Counted from the first letter of the stretch, positions 24,301 to 39,300 are shown. The stretch: DNA of 64,000 bases from Topomyia yanbarensis (GCF_030247195.1 NC_080671.1:299370917-299434916), one strand, 5' to 3'. A program made the numbers and translations. Notes: generated by a model not told the origin, from the letters alone.

Positions 24301-27300
24301 ACAGTTTCTACGCAAGGTTTTCCGAGGTGCAGCTTCTTCGTGCAGAACTGGCACGTAGGAATTTGCCCTGGGTACGTGACTAGTGATGTTTGATGAATGA
24401 GAACATCGTCACTTCCTAACGCTGTGACGGTTATGTATGAGGGAATTGGCTTGGTCACACGCATTCTCACCACACGAACACCGTTAGGGATGCCCGGGAA
24501 AAAATTCCTCCAAGTCTCATGTGTAACGGAGTCTACTTCTCCGTATTTTTGCAAGCATTTTTTAATCGCGCCGTCAGGGGTACGCGTAGCCAAATCATGG
24601 ACACGTACTTCTACAGCGCCGTTCTCGATGTATACGGGAATGCTATAATTAACATTGCCGCATTCGGCGGTGTGCTGCATGTTGTTTCGCGAGGCGAATG
24701 ACTCAGCTTGGTTAATGTTGTTGAACGAAATCAGCACGCAATGTTTGATATGATGCATTTGTAGGGTTTTCACTTCAGCCAGATTGAGTTTCATCTGCAC
24801 TTTTAATAACTGTTCCACTTCCCGAATGGCTGGTCTTACGGGGCATTTCGAAAAATCAACAGTAACACAGTTCGGCCGTATCTGGGTTGTTTTTTGCTGG
24901 ACACCGTCACTCATCACTAAATCGCACAGTAGGTATAGGCTATTGTTATATGGACTGCTTGTGTGATAGGCATCGATTGGTTTTTAGGTAGAATTGACTG
25001 TTTGACTTGCGCGGGACGATTTTTTGCTTCTGCTCAGGGCGAGATGTGAAGACAAACTGAACTTTCATATTGTTGTCCATAAATCGTACATTATTTCTCA
25101 CAAAACAGCATAATATACCAGCATAGCATAGCGTTATAAAAGGTCTATATTTATTCTTTCCAGAAATGTTAAAAAATCGAAAATCGGCTAAAAATGACAG
25201 CGCACGTATTTTTTTTAATGACGAAAGTCCCAAAAATTAGATTTTTTGCTATTAATCAAGATTTTGGGGGAATACAACACTTTTCAAACAATTGAACAAA
25301 TATCATAACAAAAAATAAACATATCCAAGAAACAACCACAGTAACCCAGCTAAATATTCAAAATACGCCAAGTATAGTTTTGGCGTGACTACAAATAATA
25401 TCATGATTACTACCTTGCCACAACTCATGTTATTCAGATGCAAGACGTATTAAAAAATTGTGAAGTTAATAGACTTCCAACTACATTTTTCTCGATGAAC
25501 CATTTTGGTTTTCTCATATAAAGAATAGCAATGAAATCATTCAAAAACTCCATTTTTCAATAAAGACTTAGAGCGCCGTATGTCATTAAGTTCATTAGGA
25601 TCAGGTTGTCGTGACAGGAAAATGTCAGCGTGTTTTTCTTTATAGTAAGGTTTAAAAATCTTCAAAAGCCTAACCTTTAGCGTACTGGTACTATGTGGGA
25701 TGCGCGACTCACTGTCGTGCCTAACCACTGAAAACACTACTTATCCTTTTTTTGGAGAATGTCTACGTGTTCATGTGTGTGTAGATAAGCCTGTGTCATT
25801 TAAACTCACACTTATTTCACAAAGATGGCTGAACCGATTATTTTCAAATGAATGCTATTGAATATTTGTAAATCGAACATCCTCGTTCCGGAGTTACAGG
25901 TTGAAGATTGCGGTCACGCATCAAATTCTCATATAAACTGGTAAGACATCATATCCATCTGATGTAATTCATATTGAAATTCGTGCAACATGACTTGGAT
26001 TACATTCAAATGAAAGATACAATACTCCCATTAACCGCTATTGAATTTCATTCGCATCTGCGTTTTGGTCATATAGAAATGTCCCATATAAACCAGTACA
26101 ATCGTAATATTTTGAAGGTTAATAATCAATTTTGACATCGATATCAAATAACTTCGATATGCGCTGTTGGCCAATCAAAGATTCTTTGAATATATTGTCC
26201 ACTATCGACAATTTCGGTTAAAGTATACTCGAGAAATAAAGTGACATCGGTCCTTCGGTGATGACTGAACCGGTTTTCAAAAACTAGTTTCCAAATAGAT
26301 TGCATGCGATTATTGCCGTAAGCTCAAACGCGTACTAACTATTTTTAAACCGGACTAACTTTTAAACCGGCCTAAACTATTTGGTAAGCTTTAACCCAAC
26401 GATGCTGTCATTTATATGGCTGCGTTCTGATCTGCGATACACGACAATGTAAAAAAACAACAAATTCATGTTATAGAAAATGAGTAAATTAGACAACATG
26501 GAGAATTGTTTTTCATTCCGATATTCTCTTGCAGTAAAATAGCTTTTCTTCGTCATATGTCTCGTTCCATGGCGTGTGAGAACAATTTTGTCAACAACTG
26601 ATATGTTTCTGAACTGAGAACTTTAATTTCGTGGATATTTTATAGTTGGTCGATGATGTACAGCATTTTGTAGTGACATAATATTTAATGCATAAAAGAA
26701 AATAAGTTTGAAGTGGTTTAACCATCGTTTGTAACTGGTGCCATGATAGTTATTTTAAACTTTGATTAAAAATTTGGTTGAAATATTTCAATTTGAATTC
26801 AAAATGAACTGTGAATATCATTCTAATTGAACATGATACCTGTCACGGTACACGGGGGCAGAATATTTATATTCGTTTCAAGCTAATTTTCACAAGTTCG
26901 GAATAAATATCAATTATAAATAAAGATTAGATCACACTCTGCGAATTAGAATTGTACACGTTTTTTCAGCGAAGCTTAAATAAAAAGTAAACAAAGGTCA
27001 AACAAAAAATTAAACTTTGACAGAATGACCCAAGTGTTATATTTCATATTGTTGATTGCATATTTCTGTAATACATCAATGGAGATAGGAACGATTTTAT
27101 TTACTAACAAAATTTCTACTTTTTTATAAATAAACAGAAATGAAAGTTTTGAGCATCCTAGTAATATATTTTTACGAACAAATATATTGATCGCCGTTGC
27201 GTTCGTAATTAATTTTAAAATATTTTTATTTGGATGTTTTATGTGAGTTTATTCATATAGGAAAAATGCGTATATTTAAAATCTTTTATTTAATCTTTGC

Positions 27301-30300
27301 TTAGGGTATTTATGGAGTTACTTTGTAAGCAGTTAACATTCTGATTCAATTTGTGAACTGGGAGTGAAAATAAGAAAATTTATAAAATAGTGCATTTGGC
27401 GATCTACATCCGATTGTCATTTATTTGGATCTATCCAATGAAGAAAAACTATTTTTTTCGTTATTCATTTTCTTTGATGTGAGATACTACAGATATATGG
27501 GCATTAATTCGTGATAACATGTTATTGATTTATATTAAAAAATGATCCCACTTATTCTCACAGCGATATGTAAAAGAAAATAATCAAAACAGTTCTTATT
27601 GCAGTTTTGATTCCAATTCGCAAAAACAACTTTGATCTGAATATGCGATAATCGATTCGATTTATCCAAATGCTCTCCTGTAACTCTTCGATGAGCAATT
27701 GGAATCAAGCGTGTAGAGAACAGAGAAAGTAGAAAGAACAGAGAAATCAAAAATACAGGTAAATATAGTTCGACTGTGCTTGTCTTTCCTACCTGTTAAA
27801 ACTGGCTTATTTATTGCCATCTTTATTGCGAGCAAAGAGAGCCATATTGATCCAGAATAAAGCCGAAGAGAGGATTCAAAATAACAAAGTATGCGCAAGA
27901 GGAGCATGTCATATTTTTGTCTTTTTCCGGTAACATGATGCTGCCATTTGCATTACTGCGTTCTGATCGGCAATACACGGCAATGTTAAAAATCGTACAA
28001 TGAGGTTAATTGAAAATTCACTGTTTATGCCATATAATAGTCTGATGTATTTATATTTTTAAAATAATTTTGGAATCCTCGATTTAGCTTAAACAAAGTA
28101 ACATTAAAATTATTTAAGATCCAAATGGCTAATACTACGTTCACACAACAAGTAAAAACGTGTTTTAACGCTATCTCGATGACATTTTTCTTGTTGCTAA
28201 TTATCAAAACATGTTTTAACTCTGTAGTGTGAACATGATATACAACGTTATTTCGCTATTTTGCTAATAATGGCGCATACTATCGTGAACGTAATAGAGT
28301 TGTATTGTTAGTCTCTAGCAACTCCAGTAAATCTTCAGGAGGCACCTCGACAAAATGCGGTGTAAACCGTAACTCAAAATTTCCTGGACCAATCGTACTG
28401 AATTTTGCAAAGTTTTTCTATTTCACATCATTGCCCAGTTAACTACAAAAGCCTTTTGCCAAATGCTTAATATTATTATTATTTCAATAGCATTTTCATC
28501 GTTTTTAGCAATAATCGGACTTTGGCTTCAAAGTGCTACGAAAAGTTCGAAAATCGAAATAAAAGCTCCATTAGTTACTTGTGGAGTGATGTTAAACAAC
28601 TATGCAAATGTATCAACGATTGGTCCAGCAGATTTTGAGTTATGGTGTACACCGCAAAACCAGTTTTCGACGTGGCACCTGACTGAATAGACAATCTTTG
28701 CATCGAAAAAAAAATCAAGGAATCGAATTTTTTTGCCGATAATACTTTACACAACCGCCGTTAAGTTCCGACACGATTTAGGCGATTCTTCCGCATTCAA
28801 CTTTTTGTGTCATTTTTCCAAGTCATCTGTCCAGTCTCAACTTTCACAACTTCTTTCAAACCCTGTGCATTTCTGTTCTATCACTAAGAATTAAATGACA
28901 ATTTGTTCTACAGTGGAAATGCTATTCATCCAAGATCTGATGGAAAATTATAAATAGTGAAACAATATATGTTATTTAAATAACGATCAAAATGAGAATA
29001 TTTGTAGCAGATTGTTTGCCGTCATAGTGTTACTTAGGTTGTATGGCATGGCTTTATTTACAATCTTTTATTTAATCTTATTTTTGATTCTTTCGAAAGC
29101 AGTAAAAATATAAGAAAACTTCCACTTGCTTATTGTGTTCTTTGTGAGAAGATATAAGTAGAAAGGGTACACATTGTAATTATATATTCTTTTCTTTTCC
29201 TCTAGTTAAACTAAAAAAGTGTGGGTAAATTAAACAGCTTCACTCATTTTGATAGCCATAAGTAAACTATCAAACGAAAACAATTTTTATTTAATGCAGC
29301 TCTGCATCCACTTATAAAATTTCGTTCTACGGTTTGTTTCAAAATGATTCGACTTCTGCTAACCTGCAATATAACTCTTCGACATGGCATTTTCAAATGA
29401 GCGTGCAGCACCTTATGGATAGGACGATAAAGAATATCAAAAAAATGACATTTAAAACTCGATTATGCTTGTTTTTCGTACGAGATAAAACTTGCTTACT
29501 TGCCCTCATATGGTTTGTGTGCTACATGGGCCATAATATTGCACATAAAGGTCGAAAAGTTAATTCAAATTATTGAGATGTATGCAACAGGAATGTGGTG
29601 CCCCTTTACACTGTTTTCATTTGGCTTCAGGATGCAGCCATTTCTGCGATGACAGGTACTACCCTGTCAAAAAAATGCGGACGAGCATGGTCAGGCGATT
29701 TGAAAAGTTTGACGTTTAACTCAACTCGCCTGTGCTAATTGCCCCTAGGAACAAATGCAATTTGCGAATGCAAATAAAGGCAATTTCAATACTTAGACAA
29801 ATTTTCTGGCGGCTGAAATGGACTTGGTTGTTTTTTGCGTTTTTCAAACATGGCGGTTCATGTTTGGCTTAAGCTTAAAATTGTTTTTTGAACAATTGGT
29901 GTGTTCTCACTTGTATTTTGTTTGTCTAGTGCACTTCATTTAGCCAACGAATGAAGAAAATTGTGGAATCGTGTGTAAGTATAGTAGAACAAGATCTCTG
30001 ACATAAAGTCTTAATGATCGTCAGATTGTGATAAGTTTTGGTGTGCAATACCAATTTAACCTCTGATTCTTCCTATAAGTTGGTGGTGATTACCTAGTAT
30101 ACTGGTAGCTATATGTGAGTAGATAATGAATCCGAAAATAAGTATTATGTTTAATTTTCATATTAGGCAATTAAGGGCGCGTTCCGTGGGTGATTTGGGG
30201 GCGATTTAAGGGCGGGTTGGGCGGCAAAAAAATAACGGCGGCAAATCGCCCAAATGTTGCATTTGAAATAGCCCCCTAATTACCAGCAATTGCTGGCAAA

Positions 30301-33300
30301 TTGAAGGGCAATTAGCGCATCCGAGTTGGCAAATAGCCCCCCGTTAGCCAGCAACTTGCCCTTTTTGACTGGGTAACATCTTAGACTGGACTAAACTCAA
30401 GTCTAAAATCAGAGATAGTACCGTGCGGCGATACCAACTAGCTTCAAGCTTACTGCTAGGTTTTCTAATTTGTTTAATTGCGGGTCTTTACGTTAAATAG
30501 GCACTGTTCCTTTTGAGACGCGAAGTTGTTTTTTAAGAAAGCGTCTGTTCATTCGGAATGGAAATCGGTGTTGTAAGGATCATATAATTAAAAATCGGTT
30601 ATATGAAGCTGAACTCCAGAACCTTCGTATTCATTGAAATGAAAGCTCTAGAAGTGGACGATTTGATACATTTTTTTAATTGTTTATCGATCAATACTAG
30701 GACTGCTCTAATGAATTCAGCAAGTGATTATTCGCTATCAGTATCTCCAGGCATTTACTGGTTTGAAATGAGAAAATATTATTGAGCTGCGTGACATGCT
30801 AGTTTCAATTAGAAACTCATCTTGAAATATTATAAGTACAAGTCATTGTTGTATTTTTATTAAAATTACGCAGTGAAAATTCAAAAATTCATATCCAAAA
30901 TCCTTAGACTGGACGAAAGCCGAATTTAGTTACTATGCGATTCAGGCGTTCGAAAAACACGTCTTACTAACTAATTTCGAATTTCAAGCATTATCCCGGG
31001 AAGAATTGATTGAGAAGCATACTTCGGCAATGACAAAAAATATTCGGAATCACTAGTAAACTGTACCTGTACCTGTTTAATGGAACATATATTCATCATG
31101 AAAACCTCTAATAATGAATACTAATGCAGGTCGTATTCTGGGTAGAAAAAGAAACTACACGTAATGAAAAATGCTTTTTTATTGCCTAAAGATACTTTGC
31201 CGTAAGTATTATTCACAATATGTCAAAGCAGGTAACATTTTAGAATTTTTCGAGCATGGTGTTTCAGAAGAGTACGATGAGAGATCGTAAATAGTATTTA
31301 TTGTACACAGGAAGTTCCTAAAGATTATTCTAAAATTGGCAGAGAAACTAATCAAGATGCGTTTTCACAAAGGTTAATAGTTTATTACCAGGATGGTTGG
31401 CCTTAGAAAATTGACAAGGATTTAGTGAATGTTCACTCTAATCGACACGACTCGGAAGTGGTTGACGGGTGTTTAATTTTCCAGGATAGAGTTGTGATTC
31501 CAAAGTCCATGCCAATAAATATTTTGAAATTATTGCATGTGAATCATTCTGCTATTGTAAAAATGAAGCAGATGGCTCGTATGTCGGTGTACTGGTTCGG
31601 CATTAACGCGGCAATTGAAAATTTTTTCCCACTCATGTGAATCTTGTAATAGAATGGCAGTAGTTCCTAAATATAATTCGAAAACACATTGGATTCCCGC
31701 GATTCGTCCATTTAGTAGAATTATTGACAACCAGAGGCGACGCGTGGTTCCACCGTCAACTTGTTCAATATACCACAAAGGCGTCACAATCATCTCTAAT
31801 TCGACTACATGGGACGTCTTTAGACCAGCTGAGTATTTCTTGTTTATCTCTTCTGACGTTACTCGGGTGAGTTCGACGTCCGACAAAATCGTCGATTCCA
31901 TCCAACATCTAACGAATAGGGCCAATAAAAGATGTTCGTCGACGGGTTTTTCTGTTCGTAAGAGCTGAGCAAAATAAATTTTTAGTCAAAACTCTGTGAA
32001 TTGTCAAACAAGCGTTTGGAATGCTTAAAAGAGCCAAAAATTCACTGAGAGAATATATTTGTATATCTGCTATATACGAATTTTTCGTACATAGGATTAA
32101 TCATTCGTAGTTCTACGGAAACGTTTTTATTTTCATTGCGAGTTTTCCGTACAAACCACGAAACGACTTTCGTACGCTTATTACGAATCTGTTTAATTAT
32201 TCAAACTGAATATATGGTGACTTGATGAACGAAAATTTTCGTAATTTTAAACATTTACATTGCAAGAAATTCATCGTAGACAACGAAACTACGATGAATT
32301 TCGGAAATGGTTATTAATCATGGTATGATATGCATTAACTTGAAATGTAGTATCTTATGTTCTACACACCAAGAAATATTCGTCCTTCTGTATTAGAAAG
32401 ATTGAAATATTTGTCAACCGGTTCAATGTTATCTCTCAATTCTTTCAAATGGGATAGAAATTTGAATGTTCCTCGTGTAATTCATTGAATCCAGAAAAAA
32501 ACCATTCTCGTTTGAAAGCGTAGGCATGATATATTTAACATCAACCCATTCATTATTCCAATAGAACGCGAGATCATTCGAACAACCCCTGGTTTGAGTT
32601 TATGTCCATTTTACACTCTCAGTAGAGAAGTTTTCAACAAACAATTTCTTTGAAGCAAAAGTAGGCGGTTCATTATTATTGTTTAACCAACGAAATACAT
32701 ACGCGCCAAAAACCAATATGCTCCAAGTGCAGCAACATTTTGTTCAGGCTACCCAAAAAAGCGTTAGACCGACTGTTATGAACGTACGGCGCCACGCACT
32801 CAAAAATTATAATGCGCTCTCGTTTGCACACAACTCTAACGCCCATATGGACGCTATAGCAATGCACGCTGGTTCAATATTTGACTTGAACCGGTGCACA
32901 AGGAAATAGAAAAAGCCGTCGCTCATGCCGCACACGCTGCTGTTCCAGCCGTCGTTCATGCAGCTGCTCTATTTAGAGCATGCGGTGAGAGTACGAGATG
33001 CGTGCATGGCTGAGGTTGAACCGGTCATGGGAAGATAGAAATTTTTTGAAATTTACTCGCTTGGTATGCTAGGTTGGTTTATCGTTCGGATCAAATTATC
33101 GAGCTTCAAGTTTTGGAGATTATTACCTTCATTTAATTTAATTTGTGTAACGCTGCTGTTAATTTTAACTGAAAACGGATTCCGGATTAGTTTTTGCTAA
33201 CCTGTTCAATGAACAGGTTGAACGTACCGACGCGTCGCCTGTGTTGACAGCTTTTCCAAATGGATAGAGGTAAAGTGAATGAGGTTTGGTACAGGTAGAG

Positions 33301-36300
33301 TGGATGAGGTTTGGTGTTTTTGCCAGATTTGGTCTTCTAAATGTGGTGGTTACGGATGGTGGTCTGCCCTTTAATTCATTTTATTTCATTTCCAAAATAG
33401 GTAAGGAGTAATAGTAATGAAAAGCCCTCCTTACATTCCCTCTAGTAATGGGCAAACCGAAAGGTCGGCCAGGATTGTAAAGGATGTGTTCAAAAAGTTC
33501 TTTTTTGATTAAGAAGTTAGACAGATGGATACGGAGGATCAGATTAACTTATTTTTGATAAATTATAGAAATTCTTGTTTGCCTTAGGATGGAAGTTTTC
33601 CATCTGAGAGGATTTTTACCTATACACCAAAAATCCTATTGGATCTTATTAACCCAAAAAAAGTAACCAAACCAAAGATTATTGACGACTCCATAGATGG
33701 AAGTAAATTAAAAATCTGTGATATTCCTAGTATTAAGCAAACAGCTTCGATTGACCCAATTGTTAGACTGTATGTGGGAGACACCATTTGGTACAAAAAC
33801 CATAACAATAATGACTTTCTAGGTGGGTACAAGGAAAGTTTGTAAAACAGTATTCTCCTACAATGTTTAAGATCAGTATTGGAAGTGTGGTCGTAAGGGC
33901 GCATCGCTCGCAATTGAGGGTCCCGAAGGCAAGTCGTCGCTGTTGTGCTATCTTATGACAAGCGCCATTTAGCACTTTTCGAGAAAAACGATTTTTAAAG
34001 TTTGAGATTGAATATCTTATAATTTATAAATGTTAGAAGCTTTTCGGAAAAGGCATTCGATGCTTCTATCTTTTCTGAAGTAAACTCTCGATTTGTGCGA
34101 AGATCGGTTGACTATATTTACAGTTTTTGCTTAAAATGTAAACCAAAGTCGCTCACATACGTGTCATAAGTGTGTATTGATGATAAAATATGTATGACGT
34201 GTCACAAATGTGTACAGAAGATTTCATATAAAAATGAATGATAACTGATTCGTAAAATTATGCGTTATAGATCACTATGTCCAATATCATACTTTTCCAT
34301 GCGATAGCAGCAATATCAGGTTACAAAATGATGGTATTAGAACACAAAGTTTTTCCAATTTTCCTCCTTTATTCAGGAAAAACAATGAACGAAAATTGGT
34401 TTCATTGACAATTTAGAGTCAATGTATATCAAACAATGTTGTTGTTGACAGGTGACTAGACGAAACAAATGTTCTTCTTGCATAATCCATCACTACATTT
34501 CGGTATACTTTCCAAAACAAGTGGAAATCTCAAAAGGAAATTTGTTCAATAATCATGAATATATATGCAAATCCCCAAAGGGAAAATTTTGGACGATGCC
34601 AAATTTTTTTTTTTTTTTTGTGCATAAGGGCACATACCTTACATAAAGTACGGTTTTTTGTTTTAGTGTTTCGGATTCTCCTCGTCAGTAACTAGCACCA
34701 ACTGGGTGTCTAGTTAGACGATGTATCTAAGCTAGTACCCAAATTAGCACTAGTTAGACACTAAAATCCAAAAAGTCACACGTCTTGTGTGAACACTAAA
34801 CAACTGGCTTATACCGAGTGATGTCTCGATAGTAAGCGCAGAAGTTCTGTTTGCCGACGAAGAATATGAACCGAAACTGTCTTGTGGTTTGAAGACCCAA
34901 ACGCCTGAAATTATGCAAATCCCCAAAGGGAAAATTTTGGACGATGCCAAATTTTTTTGTGCATAAGGGCACATACCTTACATAAAGTACGGTTTTTTGT
35001 TTTAGTGTTTCGGATTCTCCTCGTCAGTAACTAGCACCAACTGGGTGTCTAGTTAGACGATGTATCTAAGCTAGTACCCAAATTAGCACTAGTTAGACAC
35101 TAAAATCCAAAAAGTCACACGTCTTGTGTGAACACTAAACAACTGGCTTATACCGAGTGATGTCTCGATAGTAAGCGCAGAAGTTCTGTTTGCCGACGAA
35201 GAATATGAACCGAAACTGTCTTGTGGTTTGAAGACCCAAACGCCTGAAATTATGCAAATCCCCAAAGGGAAAATTTTGGACGATGCCAAATTTTTTTGTG
35301 CATAAGGGCACATACCTTACATAAAGTACGGTTTTTTTATTTTAGTGTTTCGGATTCTCCTCGTCAGTAACTAGCACCAACTGGGTGTCTAGTTAGACGA
35401 TGTATCTAAGCTAGTACCCAAATTAGCACTAGTTAGACACTAAAATCCAAAAAGTCACACGTCTTGTGTGAACACTAAACAACTGGCTTATACCGAGTGA
35501 TGTCTCGATAGTAAGCGCAGAAGTTCTGTTTGCCGACGAAGAATATGAACCGAAACTGTCTTGTGGTTTGAAGACCCAAACGCCTGAAATTATGCAAATC
35601 CCCAATGGGAAAATTTTGGACGATGCCAAATTTTTTTGTGCATAAGGGCACATACCTTACATAAAGTACGGTTTTTTGTTTTAGTGTTTCGGATTCTCCT
35701 CGTCAGTAACTAGCACCAACTGGGTGTCTAGTTAGACGATGTATCTAAGCTAGTACCCAAATTAGCACTAGTTAGACACTAAAATCCAAAAAGTCACACG
35801 TCTTGTGTGAACACTAAACAACTGGCTTATACCGAGTGATGTCTCGATAGTAAGCGCAGAAGTTCTGTTTGCCGACGAAGAATATGAACCGAAACTGTCT
35901 TGTGGTTTGAAGACCCAAACGCCTGAAATTATGCAAATCCCCAAAGGGAAAATTTTGGACGATGCCAAATTTTTTTGTGCATAAGGGCACATACCTTACA
36001 TAAAGTACGGTTTTTTGTTTTAGTGTTTCGGATTCTCCTCGTCAGTAACTAGCACCAACTGGGTGTCTAGTTAGACGATGTATCTAAGCTAGTACCCAAA
36101 TTAGCACTAGTTAGACACTAAAATCCAAAAAGTCACACGTCTTGTGTGAACACTAAACAACTGGCTTATACCGAGTGATGTCTCGATAGTAAGCGCAGAA
36201 GTTCTGTTTGCCGACGAAGAATATGAACCGAAACTGTCTTGTGGTTTGAAGACCCAAACGCCTGAAATTATGCAAATCCCCAAAGGGAAAATTTTGGACG

Positions 36301-39300
36301 ATGCCAAATTTTTTTGTGCATAAGGGCACATACCTTACATAAAGTACGGTTTTTTGTTTTAGTGTTTCGGATTCTCCTCGTCAGTAACTAGCACCAACTG
36401 GGTGTCTAGTTAGACGATGTATCCAAGCTAGTACCCAAATTAGCACTAGTTAGACACTAAAATCCAAAAAGTCACACGTCTTGTGTGAACACTAAACAAC
36501 TGGCTTATACCGAGTGATGTCTCGATAGTAAGCGCAGAAGTTCTGTTTGCCGACGAAGAATATGAACCGAAACTGTCTTGTGGTTTGAAGACCCAAACGC
36601 CTGAAATTATGCAAATCCCCAAAGGGAAAATTTTGGACGATGCCAAATTTTTTTGTGCATAAGGGCACATACCTTACATAAAGTACGGTTTTTTGTTTTA
36701 GTGTTTCGGATTCTCCTCGTCAGTAACTAGCACCAACTGGGTGTCTAGTTAGACGATGTATCTAAGCTAGTACCCAAATTAGCACTAGTTAGACACTAAA
36801 ATCCAAAAAGTCACACGTCTTGTGTGAACACTAAACAACTGGCTTATACCGAGTGATGTCTCGATAGTAAGCGCAGAAGTTCTGTTTACCGACGAAGAAT
36901 ATGAACCGAAACTGTCTTGTGGTTTGAAGACCCAAACGCCTGAAATTATGCAAATCCCCAAAGGGAAAATTTTGGACGATGCCAAATTTTTTTGTGCATA
37001 AGGGCACATACCTTACATAAAGTACGGTTTTTTGTTTTAGTGTTTCGGATTCTCCTCGTCAGTAACTAGCACCAACTGGGTGTCTAGTTAGACGATGTAT
37101 CTAAGCTAGTACCCAAATTAGCACTAGTTAGACACTAAAATCCAAAAAGTCACACGTCTTGTGTGAACACTAAACAACTGGCTTATACCGAGTGATGTCT
37201 CGATAGTAAGCGCAGAAGTTCTGTTTGACGAGGAGAATCCGAAACACTAAAACAAAAAACCGTTCTTTATGTAAGGTATGTGCCCTTATGCACAAAAAAA
37301 TTTGGCATCGTCCAAAATTTTCCCTTTGGGGATTTGCATAATTTCAGGCGTTTGGGTCTTCAAACCACAAGACAGTTTCGGTTCATATTCTTCGTCGGCA
37401 AACAGAACTTCTGCGCTTACTATCGAGACATCACTCGGTATAAGCCAGTTGTTTAGTGTTCACACAAGACGTGTGACTTTTTGGATTTTAGTGTCTAACT
37501 AGTGCTAATTTGGGTACTAGCTTAGATACATCGTCTAACTAGACACCCAGTTGGTGCTAGTTACTGACGAGGAGAATCCGAAACACTAAAACAAAAAACC
37601 GTACTTTATGTAAGGTATGTGCCCTTATGCACAAAAAAATTTGGCATCGTCCAAAATTTTCCCTTTGGGGATTTGCATAATTTCAGGCGTTTGGGTCTTC
37701 AAACCACAAGACAGTTTCGGTTCATATTCTTCGTCGGCAAACAGAACTTCTGCGCTTACTATCGAGACATCACTCGGTATAAGCCAGTTGTTTAGTGTTC
37801 ACACAAGACGTGTGACTTTTTGGATTTTAGTGTCTAACTAGTGCTAATTTGGGTACTAGCTTAGATACATCGTCTAACTAGACACCCAGTTGGTGCTAGT
37901 TACTGACGAGGAGAATCCGAAACACTAAAACAAAAAACCGTACTTTATGTAAGGTATGTGCCCTTATGCACAAAAAAATTTGGCATCGTCCAAAATTTTC
38001 CCTTTGGGGATTTGCATAATTTCAGGCGTTTGGGTCTTCAAACCACAAGACAGTTTCGGTTCATATTCTTCGTCGGCAAACAGAACTTCTGCGCTTACTA
38101 TCGAGACATCACTCGGTATAAGCCAGTTGTTTAGTGTTCACACAAGACGTGTGACTTTTTGGATTTTAGTGTCTAACTAGTGCTAATTTGGGTACTAGCT
38201 TAGATACATCGTCTAACTAGACACCCAGTTGGTGCTAGTTACTGACGAGGAGAATCCGAAACACTAAAACAAAAAACCGTACTTTATGTAAGGTATGTGC
38301 CCTTATGCACAAAAAAATTTGGCATCGTCCAAAATTTTCCCTTTGGGGATTTGCATAATTTCAGGCGTTTGGGTCTTCAAACCACAAGACAGTTTCGGTT
38401 CATATTCTTCGTCGGCAAACAGAACTTCTGCGTTTACTATCGAGACATCACTCGGTATAAGCCAGTTGTTTAGTGTTCACACAAGACGTGTGACTTTTTG
38501 GATTTTAGTGTCTAACTAGTGCTAATTTGGGTACTAGCTTAGATACATCGTCTAACTAGACACCCAGTTGGTGCTAGTTACTGACGAGGAGAATCCGAAA
38601 CACTAAAACAAAAAACCGTACTTTATGTAAGGTATGTGCCCTTATGCACAAAAAAATTTGGCATCGTCCAAAATTTTCCCTTTGGGGATTTGCATAATTT
38701 CAGGCGTTTGGGTCTTCAAACCACAAGACAGTTTCGGTTCATATTCTTCGTCGGCAAACAGAACTTCTGCGCTTACTATCGAGACATCACTCGGTATAAG
38801 CCAGTTGTTTAGTGTTCACACAAGACGTGTGACTTTTTGGATTTTAGTGTCTAACTAGTGCTAATTTGGGTACTAGCTTAGATACATCGTCTAACTAGAC
38901 ACCCAGTTGGTGCTAGTTACTGACGAGGAGAATCCGAAACACTAAAACAAAAAACCGTACTTTATGTAAGGTATGTGCCCTTATGCACAAAAAAATTTGG
39001 CATCGTCCAAAATTTTCCCTTTGGGGATTTGCATAATTTCAGGCGTTTGGGTCTTCAAACCACAAGACAGTTTCGGTTCATATTCTTCGTCGGCAAACAG
39101 AACTTCTGCGCTTACTATCGAGACATCACTCGGTATAAGCCAGTTGTTTAGTGTTCACACAAGACGTGTGACTTTTTGGATTTTAGTGTCTAACTAGTGC
39201 TAATTTGGGTACTAGCTTAGATACATCGTCTAACTAGACACCCAGTTGGTGCTAGTTACTGACGAGGAGAATCCGAAACACTAAAACAAAAAACCGTACT

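Larger units (their letters stand above)
23190..25276. mobile_element. fold-back element with arms of about 420 bp, split by a half-LINE
   Basis: TATACCCCCAAAATCTTGAT at 23191 is mirrored by TCAAGATTTTGGGGGAATAC near 25256-25275. The arms keep matching inward, for example GGACAACAATATGAAA against its complement, TTCTTATCACAAATCGAAAG against CTTTCGATTTGTGCTTAGAA, and TTAGGAATTGTC against GACAATTCCTAA. They meet near 23600. The right arm is interrupted at 23841-25059. Without that insert the element is about 0.86 kb with little or no loop. Confidence 0.8.

Noticed and set aside
24030..24701. Plus-strand Cys-rich frames across the half-LINE
   Set aside because: Shadows of ORF1; the Cys content comes from antisense Asn/Thr/Gln-rich codons.
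31530..31925. 131-codon minus-strand frame
   Set aside because: Partly antisense to the Gypsy zinc-binding domain and partly within a TIR insert; no homology recognised.
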